The notes below the pieces were generated by a model, which was not told the origin of the DNA, searched no databases, and saw only the letters and a list, made by a program, of their open reading frames with translations. DNA of 64,000 nt, taken from Streptomyces litmocidini. Lineage in GTDB: Bacteria > Actinomycetota > Actinomycetes > Streptomycetales > Streptomycetaceae. This document shows positions 22,579 through 30,923 of the stretch, in pieces (the first letter of the stretch is position 1; every line of letters starts with the position of its first letter). The DNA lies in the NCBI RefSeq assembly GCF_014649755.1, contig NZ_BMTQ01000001.1:186001-250000 (forward strand), written 5' to 3'. The position numbers and the translations under genes were made by a program.

Positions 22579-23541
22579 TCAGATCTGGTCGGGTGCGCTG
22601 ATGCCGAGCAGGGACAGGCCACCGGCGAGCACCGTCCCGGCGGCTTCGGCGAGCGCGAGCCGGGAGCGGTGGGCGGCCGAGGGTTTCTCGTCGCCGAGCG
22701 GCAGCACGGTGTGCTGGAACGCGAGCAGCGCGTCGGCGGTGGCTTCCAGGTGCCGGGCGACCCGGTCGGGGGCGCGGTGGCGGGCGGCGGAAAGGAGGAC
22801 GACGGGGTGGTCGCCGAGGACGCCGAGAAGCTCGGGTGCGTGGACGTCGGCGTCGTACGAGGGCGTGAAACCGAGCTGCGACGCGTTGACGAGCAGCCGC
22901 TGGACGCGGGCGTGGGCGTACCGCACGCGGAAGAGGGGATTGCGCTCGTGCTGGACGAGGAGGGAGGCCCCGTCGAGAACCCGATCGTGGCCCGCGGCCC
23001 GCAGCAGAGCCCACCGCCCCGCGTCGACGCCGAAGAGATCGGGCCGGTACTCCCCGCCCCTCACGGGGATCCGCTCGTCCCCGCCGAAGGAGGCGTCGGC
23101 CCCCTGGCTCCGGAGCAGCCGCAGGACGACCCCGGTCACGACCGAGGCGCGCCCGGGCGCCGGCTCGGCGAACCGCACCGCACTCCCGGCGAGGGCGGTG
23201 CCGTACCCGTACGCGCCCCCGGCGTCCCGAATCGCCCGTACGAGATCGCCACCCGCGTCACGGCGGAGGGTGAAGTTCAAGAACCCGGGCCCGGTGATGT
23301 CGACGGCGAGGATCCCGGGGCTCTCGAGGAGCCGCTCCCGAAGGACCTCCGCGACGTCGAGGGGGGCGCGCCCCGCGGGCCGGGCGAGGCTGAGGGCGAC
23401 GCTGCTGGCGTACTCCCCGGTGCCCCCGGGCCGGGCCCGCTCCACCTTCACGCGGGAGGGGACGTCGACCCGCAGCGCACCGTCGTCGACCGCACGGCGC
23501 ACGGCGTGCTGCACGGTGAGGGAGAGGTCCGCGGGGGTCAC
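22579..23541 (-). CDS. nrtL: ArgRS-related anticodon-binding protein lacking the catalytic core
   Basis: A 320-residue protein made of two parts of arginyl-tRNA synthetase. The N-terminal Add-1-like domain (about 1-95) contains [10 protein letters not shown] and [13 protein letters not shown]. The C-terminal DALR-type anticodon-binding domain (about 200-320) contains [13 protein letters not shown] and [18 protein letters not shown]. The class I catalytic motifs HIGH and KMSKS are absent. It is therefore not a synthetase; it may bind tRNA-Arg. It is the first gene of a run with lysA and starts at GTG 23541. The function is unknown. It also lies close to the tRNA-Arg gene at 24263, which may be coincidence. 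Confidence 0.88.
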   Translation of the reverse strand: MTPADLSLTVQHAVRRAVDDGALRVDVPSRVKVERARPGGTGEYASSVALSLARPAGRAPLDVAEVLRERLLESPGILAVDITGPGFLNFTLRRDAGGDLVRAIRDAGGAYGYGTALAGSAVRFAEPAPGRASVVTGVVLRLLRSQGADASFGGDERIPVRGGEYRPDLFGVDAGRWALLRAAGHDRVLDGASLLVQHERNPLFRVRYAHARVQRLLVNASQLGFTPSYDADVHAPELLGVLGDHPVVLLSAARHRAPDRVARHLEATADALLAFQHTVLPLGDEKPSAAHRSRLALAEAAGTVLAGGLSLLGISAPDQI

Positions 23542-23611
23542 GGGACCAGCCTAGGGGAGGAGGGGGGTCGGAACGCGAACCGGTTTCGCCATGCGGGACC
23601 GCGACCTCAGA

Positions 23612-24103
23612 TCACCTGGCGCGCGCTCCCGGCACATCGGCACACCGGCCGTCCTGCTGTTCCTGCCGCCCCTCGACTGCGGCAGGTTCCTCTCCCCCGT
23701 CGGGACCGGCCGCCTCGGGACGCTCCCGCCGCTCGCGGTGCATCAACTGCCGCACCACGCGCACGAGCTCCGAGGGCTCGAAGGGCTTGGCGAGAAAGGC
23801 GTCGACCCCGGAACCGACCCCACCGACCTCGCGCTCGCCGCAGGCGCTGATGATCGCCACCGGCAGATGACTGGTCCGCGGGTCGGAACGCAGCCGCTCG
23901 GCCGTCTTGATCCCGTCCAAGCGGGGCATGACGACGTCCAGGGTGACGACATCAGGACAGACCTGATGCACGACATCCAGACACTCGGCACCATCGGCCG
24001 CGGTCACGACCTCGAACCCCTCGAGTTCGAGATTGACCCTGATCAACTGACGGATCACCTTGTTGTCATCGACAACGAGCACCCGACCGGACACGCCTGA
24101 CAC
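23612..24103 (-). CDS. Single-domain response regulator
   Basis: Receiver domain protein of 163 residues: acidic pair VVDDN (12-13), phosphoacceptor Asp56 in VVTLDVVMP, Ser86 and Lys106 (FLAKPFEP). No DNA-binding output domain follows; instead there is a Glu/Arg/Pro-rich tail of about 40 residues ending in GARAR. It may signal by protein contact. No kinase gene is adjacent. The start is GTG 24103 by homolog position; its ribosome-binding site is weak and GTG 24094 is an alternative. Confidence 0.9.
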   Translation of the reverse strand: MSGVSGRVLVVDDNKVIRQLIRVNLELEGFEVVTAADGAECLDVVHQVCPDVVTLDVVMPRLDGIKTAERLRSDPRTSHLPVAIISACGEREVGGVGSGVDAFLAKPFEPSELVRVVRQLMHRERRERPEAAGPDGGEEPAAVEGRQEQQDGRCADVPGARAR

Positions 24104-24262
24104 ACGAACGAGAGTAGGCCGCCCCCCACGGCCGCGTCCGGGTTTTACCCACTTCTGACCCGTGCGGGGGACGGACCCCCGGTGACGCCCCGGAAATACC
24201 TGTTCACAGGCACGCCGGAAGAGCTGGTAGGGTTCTACCCGTCGCCGCGAAACACGGCGGAC

Positions 24263-24334
24263 GCCCCCGTAGCTCAGGGGATAGAGCAACGGCCTCCGGA
24301 GCCGTGTGCGCAGGTTCGAATCCTGCCGGGGGCA
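24263..24334 (+). tRNA. tRNA-Arg (anticodon CCG)
   Basis: Complete 72-nt cloverleaf. The 7-bp acceptor stem GCCCCCG pairs with CGGGGGC, followed by discriminator A. The D-arm is GCTC/GAGC, the anticodon loop CTCCGGA has anticodon CCG at 24296-24298, and the T-arm GCAGG-TTCGAAT-CCTGC is perfect. CCA is not encoded. Reads CGG. It is the integration target of the element to its right, and its 3' 42 bases are part of the att core. Confidence 0.98.
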
Positions 24335-24336
24335 CT
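24293..24336 (+). repeat. attL core
   Basis: 44-bp sequence from the anticodon loop through two bases beyond the tRNA 3' end, repeated exactly at 41830-41873. It marks the left boundary of the integrated element. After integration the tRNA stays whole because the element carries a copy of its 3' part. Confidence 0.95.
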
Positions 24337-24384
24337 CCAGCTCGGACAGCGCGATCAAGCCGCTGACCAGCGAGATTGCTAGAC

Positions 24385-24425
24385 ACAGAGACCCGGACTC
24401 AGTCCCACTGAGTCCGGGTCTCTGT
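24385..24425 (+). terminator. Hairpin downstream of tRNA-Arg, carried by the element
   Basis: Perfect 18-bp stem (24385-24402 with 24408-24425) with a 5-nt loop, 50 bp after the tRNA. It lies inside the element, so it probably replaces the original tRNA terminator that integration moved to the far side (see 41891-41928). Confidence 0.75.
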
Positions 24426-24444
24426 CGTTGTGTGTCACTGATCG

Positions 24445-24463
24445 CGAGTGAGTAGCGAGTGAG
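24445..24463 (+). repeat. Left arm-type repeat, two copies of CGAGTGAG
   Basis: CGAGTGAG occurs at 24445-24452 and 24456-24463, 11 bp apart (one helical turn). The same 19-bp arrangement, with one difference, lies at 41739-41757 near the other end. The position relative to the att cores suggests binding sites for Int arm domain or Xis. Confidence 0.6.
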
Positions 24464-24631
24464 CCGTGGAGGCAGCCCAAGCCCCCCAGGTTCCAGGCCC
24501 CTGCGGAGCACGGACCGGAGGTGTCGCACTCACGTAGCCGCAGTCGCTCCGGGACAGGTGCGCCCTGAAAGGCAGTTGCGCAGCGAGAGGGCGGCGAGCA
24601 TCTTCATGGCAAGTGTTGCTCAGGAGGGGCC

Positions 24632-25738
24632 TTGCCGACCAAAGCAGAAGTAGTAGAAGCCGGCGTCACGCTAGACGCCACTTACATGGGTCGCGTGTAC
24701 AGCGAACTGAACGATCTCCCGAACCCCGGGATCATGAGCATCGGCTCCCTCTGCGTTGCCCCCTTCATGTCTCTGGTGATTTACGAAGCGATGAGGAAGC
24801 GCAACCTTCTCTCCTCATCAACAGAAATCACTCTGTCTGATGACGCCAACGAGGTATGTGGCAGAGCGCGCCACAGCCTGAAGTTGTTCACCGACACAAA
24901 CGGGGGCATCGATCGACAGCTGACACATTTCGAGCAAGACATCATGAGGGAGCATTCAAAATTCTTCCTCGGCAACACCTGGCTTCCACTTGCCCGATTC
25001 CTTGAAACCGACCTAGGAGTCTTCACCTACGAAGGCCAGATCGTCACCACAACCCACTCAGCAACCTTTCATCTCGGCGTCCCGTCGAGCCGCCTCCTCC
25101 GAGAAGGCATCGCACCAGTAATGCAGTCGATTTTGCATCAGATGGGTCGTTGCCTCGTCGCGCTCGGAGCCGTAGGACACACTGGAGAACCGAGTACATT
25201 CGCAAGCTACGCCACCGACTCTTCCCTCAGAAACCGCGATGTGCGGGCGGCCAAGCACTACGGTCGCAGCTTCAACGGGCCTGAGACCCCCTACATAAAC
25301 GGAACACTCACAGACTTCCAAGCGATCACGAACTTCATCGCATCGCTACTCATAGCCGGAGCGGATCCACTCTCCCTTGAGTACTCCGTATTCAAGATCC
25401 GCTATATCGCCCTATTCCATGTCTTGGCCAGCTTGCGCGTACTTCAGGAAAGGCCAGACATGGGACTCTCCCAGAGATCATCAGAGGCAATCGGAAGAAT
25501 TATCGGAACCAGCGAGGCCCTGACAGTCACTCATCCTTCGACACGCGGGTTCAGAAACACCCTCATGCACTACGGACCGATCAATTCGATACTCGGCGAC
25601 CTGAATCTGAGCGCGCCTCTATTTGGTCTAGTTCCGATCTTCTTTCCAGAGCATGATTTTAGGTCGCTCAGCGCGCTGGTGGATCGGTGCATCCGCGATA
25701 CGGCAAAAGAGCTAAACGATTGGGCAAGGGCGACGTAG
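24632..25738 (+). CDS. HEPN-like cargo protein, function unknown
   Basis: A 368-residue cytoplasmic protein starting at TTG 24632 behind AGGAGGGG. It sits alone between attL and the integrase, pointing the other way from int. Near the C-terminus, FRNTLMHYG contains R-x4-H (Arg308, His313). This fits the HEPN motif of RNases in toxin and defence systems. The preceding 300 residues are mixed alpha helices with no motif I know. GC content is visibly lower than the host genes and codon use is mixed, so it looks acquired. No antitoxin-like partner is adjacent. The HEPN call is by eye and needs profile confirmation. Confidence 0.7.
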   Translation: MPTKAEVVEAGVTLDATYMGRVYSELNDLPNPGIMSIGSLCVAPFMSLVIYEAMRKRNLLSSSTEITLSDDANEVCGRARHSLKLFTDTNGGIDRQLTHFEQDIMREHSKFFLGNTWLPLARFLETDLGVFTYEGQIVTTTHSATFHLGVPSSRLLREGIAPVMQSILHQMGRCLVALGAVGHTGEPSTFASYATDSSLRNRDVRAAKHYGRSFNGPETPYINGTLTDFQAITNFIASLLIAGADPLSLEYSVFKIRYIALFHVLASLRVLQERPDMGLSQRSSEAIGRIIGTSEALTVTHPSTRGFRNTLMHYGPINSILGDLNLSAPLFGLVPIFFPEHDFRSLSALVDRCIRDTAKELNDWARAT

Positions 25739-25798
25739 CGTCGCCTTGCGCACACCCAGGATCTCGGCGTGCACAAGGCGACACTCAAGTGCACTTCA

Positions 25799-27253
25799 CT
25801 ACCAGCCCATGGCCTTCTCGATCCTCCCGTTGTTGAGCTCCTCGTGGCCGTCGATGCAGCCCTCATACCGGCGGTGAATGACCTCGGGTGAGTTGCCCGC
25901 CCGCCGGGCCACCTCCGCGACGGGGACGCCCGCGTTCAGCCAGTTCGTGATGCAGGTGTGCCGCAGGTCATACGGTCGGTGGGCAAGCGGGGACTCCACC
26001 TTGTCTGGCGGGAGCGCGATCGGCCGGGCCTCCTGCCAGACCCTCCAATAGCTAGACGTCCCGAGTACGGCGCCGCGCTCGTTGGCGAAGAGCCGGCCAT
26101 CCTTCGCCGTGCCGAACTCCGCTATGTGCGCGCGGAGCATGGCGACGAGCGTCGGAGGGATCGGGACGGGGCGGTCCGCCTTGGGCTCCCGGGACTTGAG
26201 TCCGCGCTTGTCGTGGCGCTGGCCCGAGTCCGTCCACCGCTTGCCGGACACCGGCCGGGTCTCCTTGAGGGTGAGCGTCCCCCATCCCTTCTCGGGGAGG
26301 TAGCAGTCCTTCTTCCTAAGTCCCACCGCCTCGGCCGGCCGCATCGCCGCGTACATCTGGCAGGCGAAGAATGCGACGAGTCGGCGCCCACGGTTCCGGT
26401 GGACGGATCCCACGTAAGAGACCGCCGTGAGGAGCTGCTCGCCCTGGACAGCGTTGACCAAGACACGGGGGTCCACGACGTCGCCCTTGGTGGACCCCGC
26501 ACGCTTCACTCCCGCGAGCGGGTTCTCCTCCAGGTACCCGCACTCAATGGCGTACTCCATGGCCGTGTTGAAGCCGCGGCGCCGGCGCTTGTAGGTCTCC
26601 CCCGCTGCCGGGGTGTCGTCCAGCTTGAACGAAAGCCGGTATTGGACATCCCGCACCACCTTGGGGTCGGTCAGAGCCGAGAGCGTCAACGACCGGGTCC
26701 GGAGCCACGTGCACGCCGCCACGAGATCCGGCGGCGGCTCCTCGTCCTGGTGCGCCGGTACAACCGCCCATCGCATCGCGAGCCGCGTCTCCTCCGGCGT
26801 GGGCGCCTTCTTGCCGCCCTCCACCATCGCGAGCGCCACCGTGGCCAGGCTGTCGGCCAGTCCTTCACGGGTCTTCGCCGCCGCCGTACGCCACCGGCTC
26901 GCCATGTACTCGCGGCTAAAGTCCCACCACGACGGATCGGGCTTCTCGTTCTCCTTCGCGGCAGCCGCCCGGAGCTCCGACTCCGGCAGCCCGGACGCCA
27001 CGTCGAACGCCTCACCCTTCCGCATCGCTTGCCACAGCTCGGAGCGGCGGCTCTCCGCCAGGGCCACGGTGGCGAAGCTGGCAGCCTTCACCTTTCCGGC
27101 GACCGTCCAGCGGATCTGGTACGGAGCCTTCTTGCTCCGTACCTGGTTGACCTTCCAGACCCGTACGTCCGTGGAGAGGGTCAGGTCCCCGGAAACGGGC
27201 GGGCGCCCGCTGTTGCGGGCGCCCGGGGTGTTGCTGGTCTTGCGGTAGGTCAC
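25799..27253 (-). CDS. int: Tyrosine recombinase (AICE integrase)
   Basis: Site-specific recombinase integrating and excising the element at tRNA-Arg. About 484 residues. N-terminal arm-binding region (VWKVNQVRSKKAPYQIRWTVAGK); core-binding SAM-like domain (about 150-290). The catalytic domain has the first Arg in MYAAMRPAEAVGL, the PYDLRHTCITNWLNAGV box (Tyr replaces the usual His of HxLRH), and the nucleophile Tyr463 in IHRRYEGC. The start is GTG 27253, sharing GTGA with the xis stop; a longer open frame upstream is xis sequence in another frame. Transcribed with xis. The stop lies 60 bp from the HEPN-like gene (convergent). Confidence 0.95.
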   Translation of the reverse strand: MTYRKTSNTPGARNSGRPPVSGDLTLSTDVRVWKVNQVRSKKAPYQIRWTVAGKVKAASFATVALAESRRSELWQAMRKGEAFDVASGLPESELRAAAAKENEKPDPSWWDFSREYMASRWRTAAAKTREGLADSLATVALAMVEGGKKAPTPEETRLAMRWAVVPAHQDEEPPPDLVAACTWLRTRSLTLSALTDPKVVRDVQYRLSFKLDDTPAAGETYKRRRRGFNTAMEYAIECGYLEENPLAGVKRAGSTKGDVVDPRVLVNAVQGEQLLTAVSYVGSVHRNRGRRLVAFFACQMYAAMRPAEAVGLRKKDCYLPEKGWGTLTLKETRPVSGKRWTDSGQRHDKRGLKSREPKADRPVPIPPTLVAMLRAHIAEFGTAKDGRLFANERGAVLGTSSYWRVWQEARPIALPPDKVESPLAHRPYDLRHTCITNWLNAGVPVAEVARRAGNSPEVIHRRYEGCIDGHEELNNGRIEKAMGW

Positions 27254-27441
27254 GCGGCTTCCTCCAGGGTCTCGATCCAGCGCTCCAGGTCCGAGCGACG
27301 GATGCGGACCGCGCCGTTCGGGAGCTTGATGGCCTTCGGGCCCTTCTTGAGCTGACGCCACCGGTAGAAGGTGGCTCGGGGCACTCCGATCTCCTTCACG
27401 ACCTGGGGGATCGTGAGCATCTCGTCACGCGTCGCGGACAC
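27250..27441 (-). CDS. xis: Excisionase (MerR-like helix-turn-helix)
   Basis: Small 63-residue DNA-binding protein directing the integrase toward excision. The single HTH reads LTIPQVVKEIGVPRATFYRWRQ, followed by a basic wing KLPNGAVRIRRSDLERWI, the AlpA/excisionase pattern. Start GTG 27441 with GAGGAGG five bases upstream. It overlaps int by four bases (GTGA). Confidence 0.93.
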   Translation of the reverse strand: MSATRDEMLTIPQVVKEIGVPRATFYRWRQLKKGPKAIKLPNGAVRIRRSDLERWIETLEEAA

Positions 27442-27480
27442 GGGTCCTCCTCGACTGGTTACCGAAGACAAGGCGGGTCG

Positions 27481-27739
27481 CCGCAGAAAACGCAGTATCC
27501 GCAGAAACCTGCGAATCCGGGACCTGACCTGCGGCGTTGGGGGTGCGTGGGTGGCTCCCGCAAAAATCGCGAGAATCGCCGCAGAAATGGACGGCTGCAC
27601 CAAGGGCCGGGCGTCGCGAGACTGGCGACGGGATTTGTGCGGCGGTTTCGCAGATTTTTGCGGCTGCCGGGCCGACGGGCCGTTTCCGCAGGTGGGCACG
27701 ACCGCCCGGGGGTTTCTGCGAATTCTGCGGTTTGTGCGG
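27481..27739. repeat. Iteron-like repeats, candidate replication origin
   Basis: Gap between xis and rep filled with a 10-bp motif. The left half has CCGCAGAAAA (27481), CCGCAGAAAC (27499), CCGCAAAAAT (27558) and CCGCAGAAAT (27579). The right half has inverted copies: ATTTGTGCGG (27633), ATTTTTGCGG (27654), GTTTCTGCGA (27712), ATTCTGCGG (27722) and GTTTGTGCGG (27730). Opposed arrays next to a replication gene look like an iteron origin; they could instead be operator sites for xis-int. Confidence 0.5.
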
Positions 27740-27771
27740 CGGGGGTCCCATGCGAAGGCAGGTGGGGAGGC

Positions 27772-29751
27772 TCACGTCTTGGGCTCACGGACGCTCGGGT
27801 GAATCAGGTACCGGGGCGCCGGCGGGCGACCCCGTTTGCCGGTGCGGGGCGGGGTCTCGCTACGGAGGTAACCGTGCTCCTCCAAGACGGCAACGGCGGG
27901 CTCCAGTTCGGCGATGGTGGGGAACTCGGAACGGGAGAGCTTGGCGAAGAGGTCCCGGCGGCTGACGCTCTCCCAGCCGTTGTCCTCCAGGACGGACAGC
28001 AAGCTACGGGCGCGAGCCAGGGTGGCGTCGGCGCCCATGAGGTCGAAGACGGTCAGGGCGTGGGCGGTGAAGTAGTCGGCCAGTTCAATCGCCGCGCCCA
28101 TCGTGGCGGCACTGATCGGGGTATTGGTACCGCCGTCGATGTGCTCGGCGAGGTGGAGCAGACCGGCGATACGAACCGCAGCACCCACGAGCTTCCCGGC
28201 CCACTTCCCGATGTGCCCGAGACGCCCGCCCTTAGTGCGGAGCTGCGGCTCCAGGTGCTCGCCGTACGCCTTCAGGGCGACATCGGCTTCAGGGCTCACC
28301 TGCACCACGAGGGGATCGGTCCAGTCCGCGAGCTTGAGCGTGAGAGCGAAGACGTTCCGCTCGTACGTCGCACCAACGGCGGGCGGGATGGGGTCCGGGT
28401 CGATCTTCCGGTAGCCGACCAGGGATTCCGGCAGGCAGTAGAGGAAGCGGGCGAGCAGACCGCGGCCGTCGAAGCCGCGGTTCTTGCCGATGTCCTCCAG
28501 GACGCTGGGCTGGACGGCGAGCCCCATGGTGAGCGCGGGGGCCTCGATGAACTCCTGTCGGGTCCGGCGGTCGACGCGCAGCCGATCGCCGGCATGGCCC
28601 TTGAGGAAGACCTCCATGTTGGGCACACCGGAGTACCGCCCGGCGATGATGTCGAAGATGCCGCCCTCGGCGGACATGACCGCGAGCCGGCCGCCCTGCT
28701 CGGCGAGCAGGGTGGTGACGGTCTCGGGGGTGGCGTCGTCGGCGAGGAGTCGCGGGCGCGGCGGCACGGTCAGGGACTCGGCGGTCTGGGCGAGGCCGAT
28801 CGCCTCGGCCACCAGGTTGTCCCGCTCGGGGCCCTCGGCCTTGGCGGCTTGAGCGGCGGCCTTGTCGGCGGCCTCGCGCGCCATGCGGGCGGTGACCTCG
28901 GCCTCCACGATGGTGAGGTTGGAACCCTCCACGAGCGTGTTCTCCGCCTCGTAGAGCGGGGCGGTCATGGCGGCGAAGACGGCGGACTTCCGGTTGGCCG
29001 GGCCGAGGGCGACGACGACGAAGAGGTTCGTGGGTTCGCGCCACCGCCCACGTACCTGGACGACGGCCCGGCCGCCGGCCGCGGTCGCGAGGACGGAGAG
29101 CGCGAGGGCGCCCGCGAGGTCCACCGGGGTCTGGGTCTCCTCGGCGAGCGCGACGACGAAGTCCGAGACCCAGTCGGGGAGGGCGTGGACGGGGAACGGC
29201 GGCAGCTTCGGCTGCCGGTCCAGCGGGATCGGCTCCGGCCATGCGGCCGGGATGGTCGCGGCGCCGAGCGCGAGGGCCTCGCGGAGGTCGTCCTCGGTGG
29301 CCTCGGCCGACATGCCGGCCTGGACGATGCGGGTGCCGACCTCGATGCTCCGGCGGCGCCGGGCGAGGTCGTGGACGATCTCGGCGTAGTAGGTCGCGTT
29401 GGCCGTGGAGGGCACGGCCTGGATGAGGGTGTGGAGGTAGGGCCGGCCGCCCACGCGGACGAGTTCGCCGGTCTGCTCCAGGTGGTGCCCGAGGGTGATC
29501 GGGTCGACGGGCTGTCCCTGGGCGTGCAGGGCGAGGATCGCGCGGTGGATCGTCTCGTGGGCGGGCACGTAGTGGTCGGCCGGGTCCATCGAGCCGTTCA
29601 CGTCGCCGATGACGCCGGGCGCGAGCATGAGCGCGCCGACGACGGCCTGTTCGGCTTCCCGGTCGTGCGGTGCCATCCGCTCCGTGCCGTCGGGCACGCT
29701 GTGCAGCGGCACCACGGGGGCGTACTGCCCATGGGCGGGCTCAGGTGTCAT
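27772..29751 (-). CDS. Replication protein: DnaB N-terminal domain plus DUF3987 ATPase-like domain
   Basis: A 659-residue protein. The first part (about 25-130, PHDREAEQAVVGALMLAPGV ... IHRAILALHAQGQPVD) is the N-terminal domain of replicative helicase DnaB. The rest is a DUF3987-type region with a Walker-A-like LGPANRKSAVF and an acidic MSAEGGIFDII. The C-terminus has a winged-helix look (SRRDLFAKLSRSEFPTIAELEPAVAVLEEHGYLR). It likely drives replication of the excised circle, standing in for the RepSA, RepAM or prim-pol initiators of other AICEs. ATG 29751 with CAGGAG; an upstream extension is unsupported. The replication role is inferred from context. Confidence 0.8.
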   Translation of the reverse strand: MTPEPAHGQYAPVVPLHSVPDGTERMAPHDREAEQAVVGALMLAPGVIGDVNGSMDPADHYVPAHETIHRAILALHAQGQPVDPITLGHHLEQTGELVRVGGRPYLHTLIQAVPSTANATYYAEIVHDLARRRRSIEVGTRIVQAGMSAEATEDDLREALALGAATIPAAWPEPIPLDRQPKLPPFPVHALPDWVSDFVVALAEETQTPVDLAGALALSVLATAAGGRAVVQVRGRWREPTNLFVVVALGPANRKSAVFAAMTAPLYEAENTLVEGSNLTIVEAEVTARMAREAADKAAAQAAKAEGPERDNLVAEAIGLAQTAESLTVPPRPRLLADDATPETVTTLLAEQGGRLAVMSAEGGIFDIIAGRYSGVPNMEVFLKGHAGDRLRVDRRTRQEFIEAPALTMGLAVQPSVLEDIGKNRGFDGRGLLARFLYCLPESLVGYRKIDPDPIPPAVGATYERNVFALTLKLADWTDPLVVQVSPEADVALKAYGEHLEPQLRTKGGRLGHIGKWAGKLVGAAVRIAGLLHLAEHIDGGTNTPISAATMGAAIELADYFTAHALTVFDLMGADATLARARSLLSVLEDNGWESVSRRDLFAKLSRSEFPTIAELEPAVAVLEEHGYLRSETPPRTGKRGRPPAPRYLIHPSVREPKT

Positions 29752-29761
29752 GCTGGGGTTT

Positions 29762-29831
29762 CTCCTGTTTCTGTCGAAGGGACGGAGAGCCGGGGCGGTC
29801 GCGGTCTTGTGGTGAGAGGCGACCGCCCCGG
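29762..29831 (-). promoter_or_regulatory. Leader of rep with hairpin and a motif shared with 36321-36373
   Basis: Between the preceding stop codon (29838) and the rep ATG. It contains a perfect 13-bp inverted repeat (29790-29802 with 29819-29831). Two blocks recur in the leader of the transfer operon: TTCTGTCGAAGGGAC (29769-29783) with the ribosome-binding site, and GTGGTGAGAGGC (29809-29820). Possibly a shared operator or attenuator. Confidence 0.55.
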
Positions 29832-29837
29832 GCACAG

Positions 29838-30296
29838 CTACTTCTGCTTGAGCCACCGCTCGTACTGCTGGCGGACGTAGGCGCGGGGGTCGCAGATGAC
29901 CGCGGTGTCGTCGGTGTCCATGAGCCGACGGGCCGCCTCGGTGGCCATCTCCGCCGCGTCGCTGCGTACGCGCTCGCTCTCGTCGCCCAGCGCGATGCGG
30001 TCCAGGAGCGCGGCCTTACGGAGCCAGAACTCGCGGCCGAGGCCCTTGCCGAACGGCTTGTCGGCCGCGGTGCCGGCGGTCCAACCGACCTCACTGATGA
30101 TGCTCGGGGCGAGCGCGTAGGCCTCCTCGGGCGTCGGCCACCGCTCGGCCCGGAGGTCGGCGGTGAGGTAGAGGCGCTCGCGCTTGCCGTCGCGGGTGGC
30201 GTACTGGCGTACGGCGCCGGTGGTGAAGGCGCCGCCGAGCGCGGCGGTCACCTGGTCGGTGTCGTCGGGGTCGCAGATGACGCGGATCTCGAACAT
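29838..30296 (-). CDS. Conserved AICE hypothetical protein
   Basis: 152 residues, soluble, starting MFEIRVICDPDDTDQVTAAL. The first half resembles an alpha/beta domain with an acidic loop (DPDD), and the C-terminal third is a charged helix ending YVRQQYERWLKQK. I recognise it only as a type often found between spread genes and the replication gene of Streptomyces elements. ATG 30296, three bases after the previous stop, so it is in the transfer-replication operon. A hairpin follows its stop (29790-29831). Confidence 0.75.
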   Translation of the reverse strand: MFEIRVICDPDDTDQVTAALGGAFTTGAVRQYATRDGKRERLYLTADLRAERWPTPEEAYALAPSIISEVGWTAGTAADKPFGKGLGREFWLRKAALLDRIALGDESERVRSDAAEMATEAARRLMDTDDTAVICDPRAYVRQQYERWLKQK

Positions 30297-30299
30297 GGG

Positions 30300-30908
30300 T
30301 CAGTGCTCCTTGTTGGTCTCGGTGGCGGGGAGTTCGGGCAGTCCGGCGCGGGTGAGGGTCTGCGGGTCGAAGCCAGGCAGGGCCGCGCGCGTGAGCAGGG
30401 CGGTGGCGAGCTGCTCGGCGTAGAGGGCGCCGGTGCGGGCGGCCTCGATCTGGGCTCCGGCGCGCAGGGCTTCCACGCGCTCGATGTGGGCGTGGTCCTC
30501 GCGCCGCTCGACGGTGCGGCGCTCGTAGGCGGTGGTCTCGCGGCGGGCGGTGCGCCAGTAGCGGGCGGCGAGGCCGTAGGCGACGGCGGTGGCGAGCACC
30601 CACAGCAGGAGCGGAAGGGACAGTCCGTCGGCGTACCCGGCGACCCCGGCGAAGGCGAGGCCGCCCGAGGTCGCGAACGCGGTTCCGGCGAGGGTGCTGT
30701 CTCCGCGGTGTCCGGCCGCGGCGAAGGCGCCGGCCGTGGCGGCTCCGGCGGCGAGGACGACCATCAGGATGGCGTTGCCGACGGAGTGTTCGGCGCCGTT
30801 GGCGTTCCAGATCCGGCCCAGGACCAGGACCGTGGACGTGGCGAGGGCGGGGGCCACCTTCGGCGTGGCCGTGATGAGCCAGTGCGGGGCGGTGATCGGT
30901 TCGTTCAT
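30300..30908 (-). CDS. Membrane protein with cytoplasmic helical tail, Spd-like
   Basis: 202 residues with about four transmembrane segments (about 13-30, 42-66, 75-92, 95-115). A charged helical C-terminus follows (RRETTAYERRTVERREDHAHIERVEAL) that could form a coiled coil. Position downstream of the translocase and beside a SpdD-sized gene suggests a role in spreading the element through mycelium, by analogy with Spd proteins. AAGGAG six to seven bases before ATG 30908. Confidence 0.7.
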   Translation of the reverse strand: MNEPITAPHWLITATPKVAPALATSTVLVLGRIWNANGAEHSVGNAILMVVLAAGAATAGAFAAAGHRGDSTLAGTAFATSGGLAFAGVAGYADGLSLPLLLWVLATAVAYGLAARYWRTARRETTAYERRTVERREDHAHIERVEALRAGAQIEAARTGALYAEQLATALLTRAALPGFDPQTLTRAGLPELPATETNKEH

Positions 30909-30923
30909 CGCGGGCTCCTTCGG

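Noticed and set aside
24204..24386. Small minus-strand frame over the tRNA gene
   Set aside because: Overlaps the functional tRNA completely; a similar chance peptide appears at attR because the DNA is repeated.
27481..27739. CRISPR array
   Set aside because: Repeats are 10 bp, in both orientations and irregularly spaced; there are no cas genes. Iterons or operators fit better.
27547..29880. Long plus-strand frame opposite the replication gene
   Set aside because: Lacks a start site and motifs; the minus-strand protein has clear DnaB-N and P-loop features.
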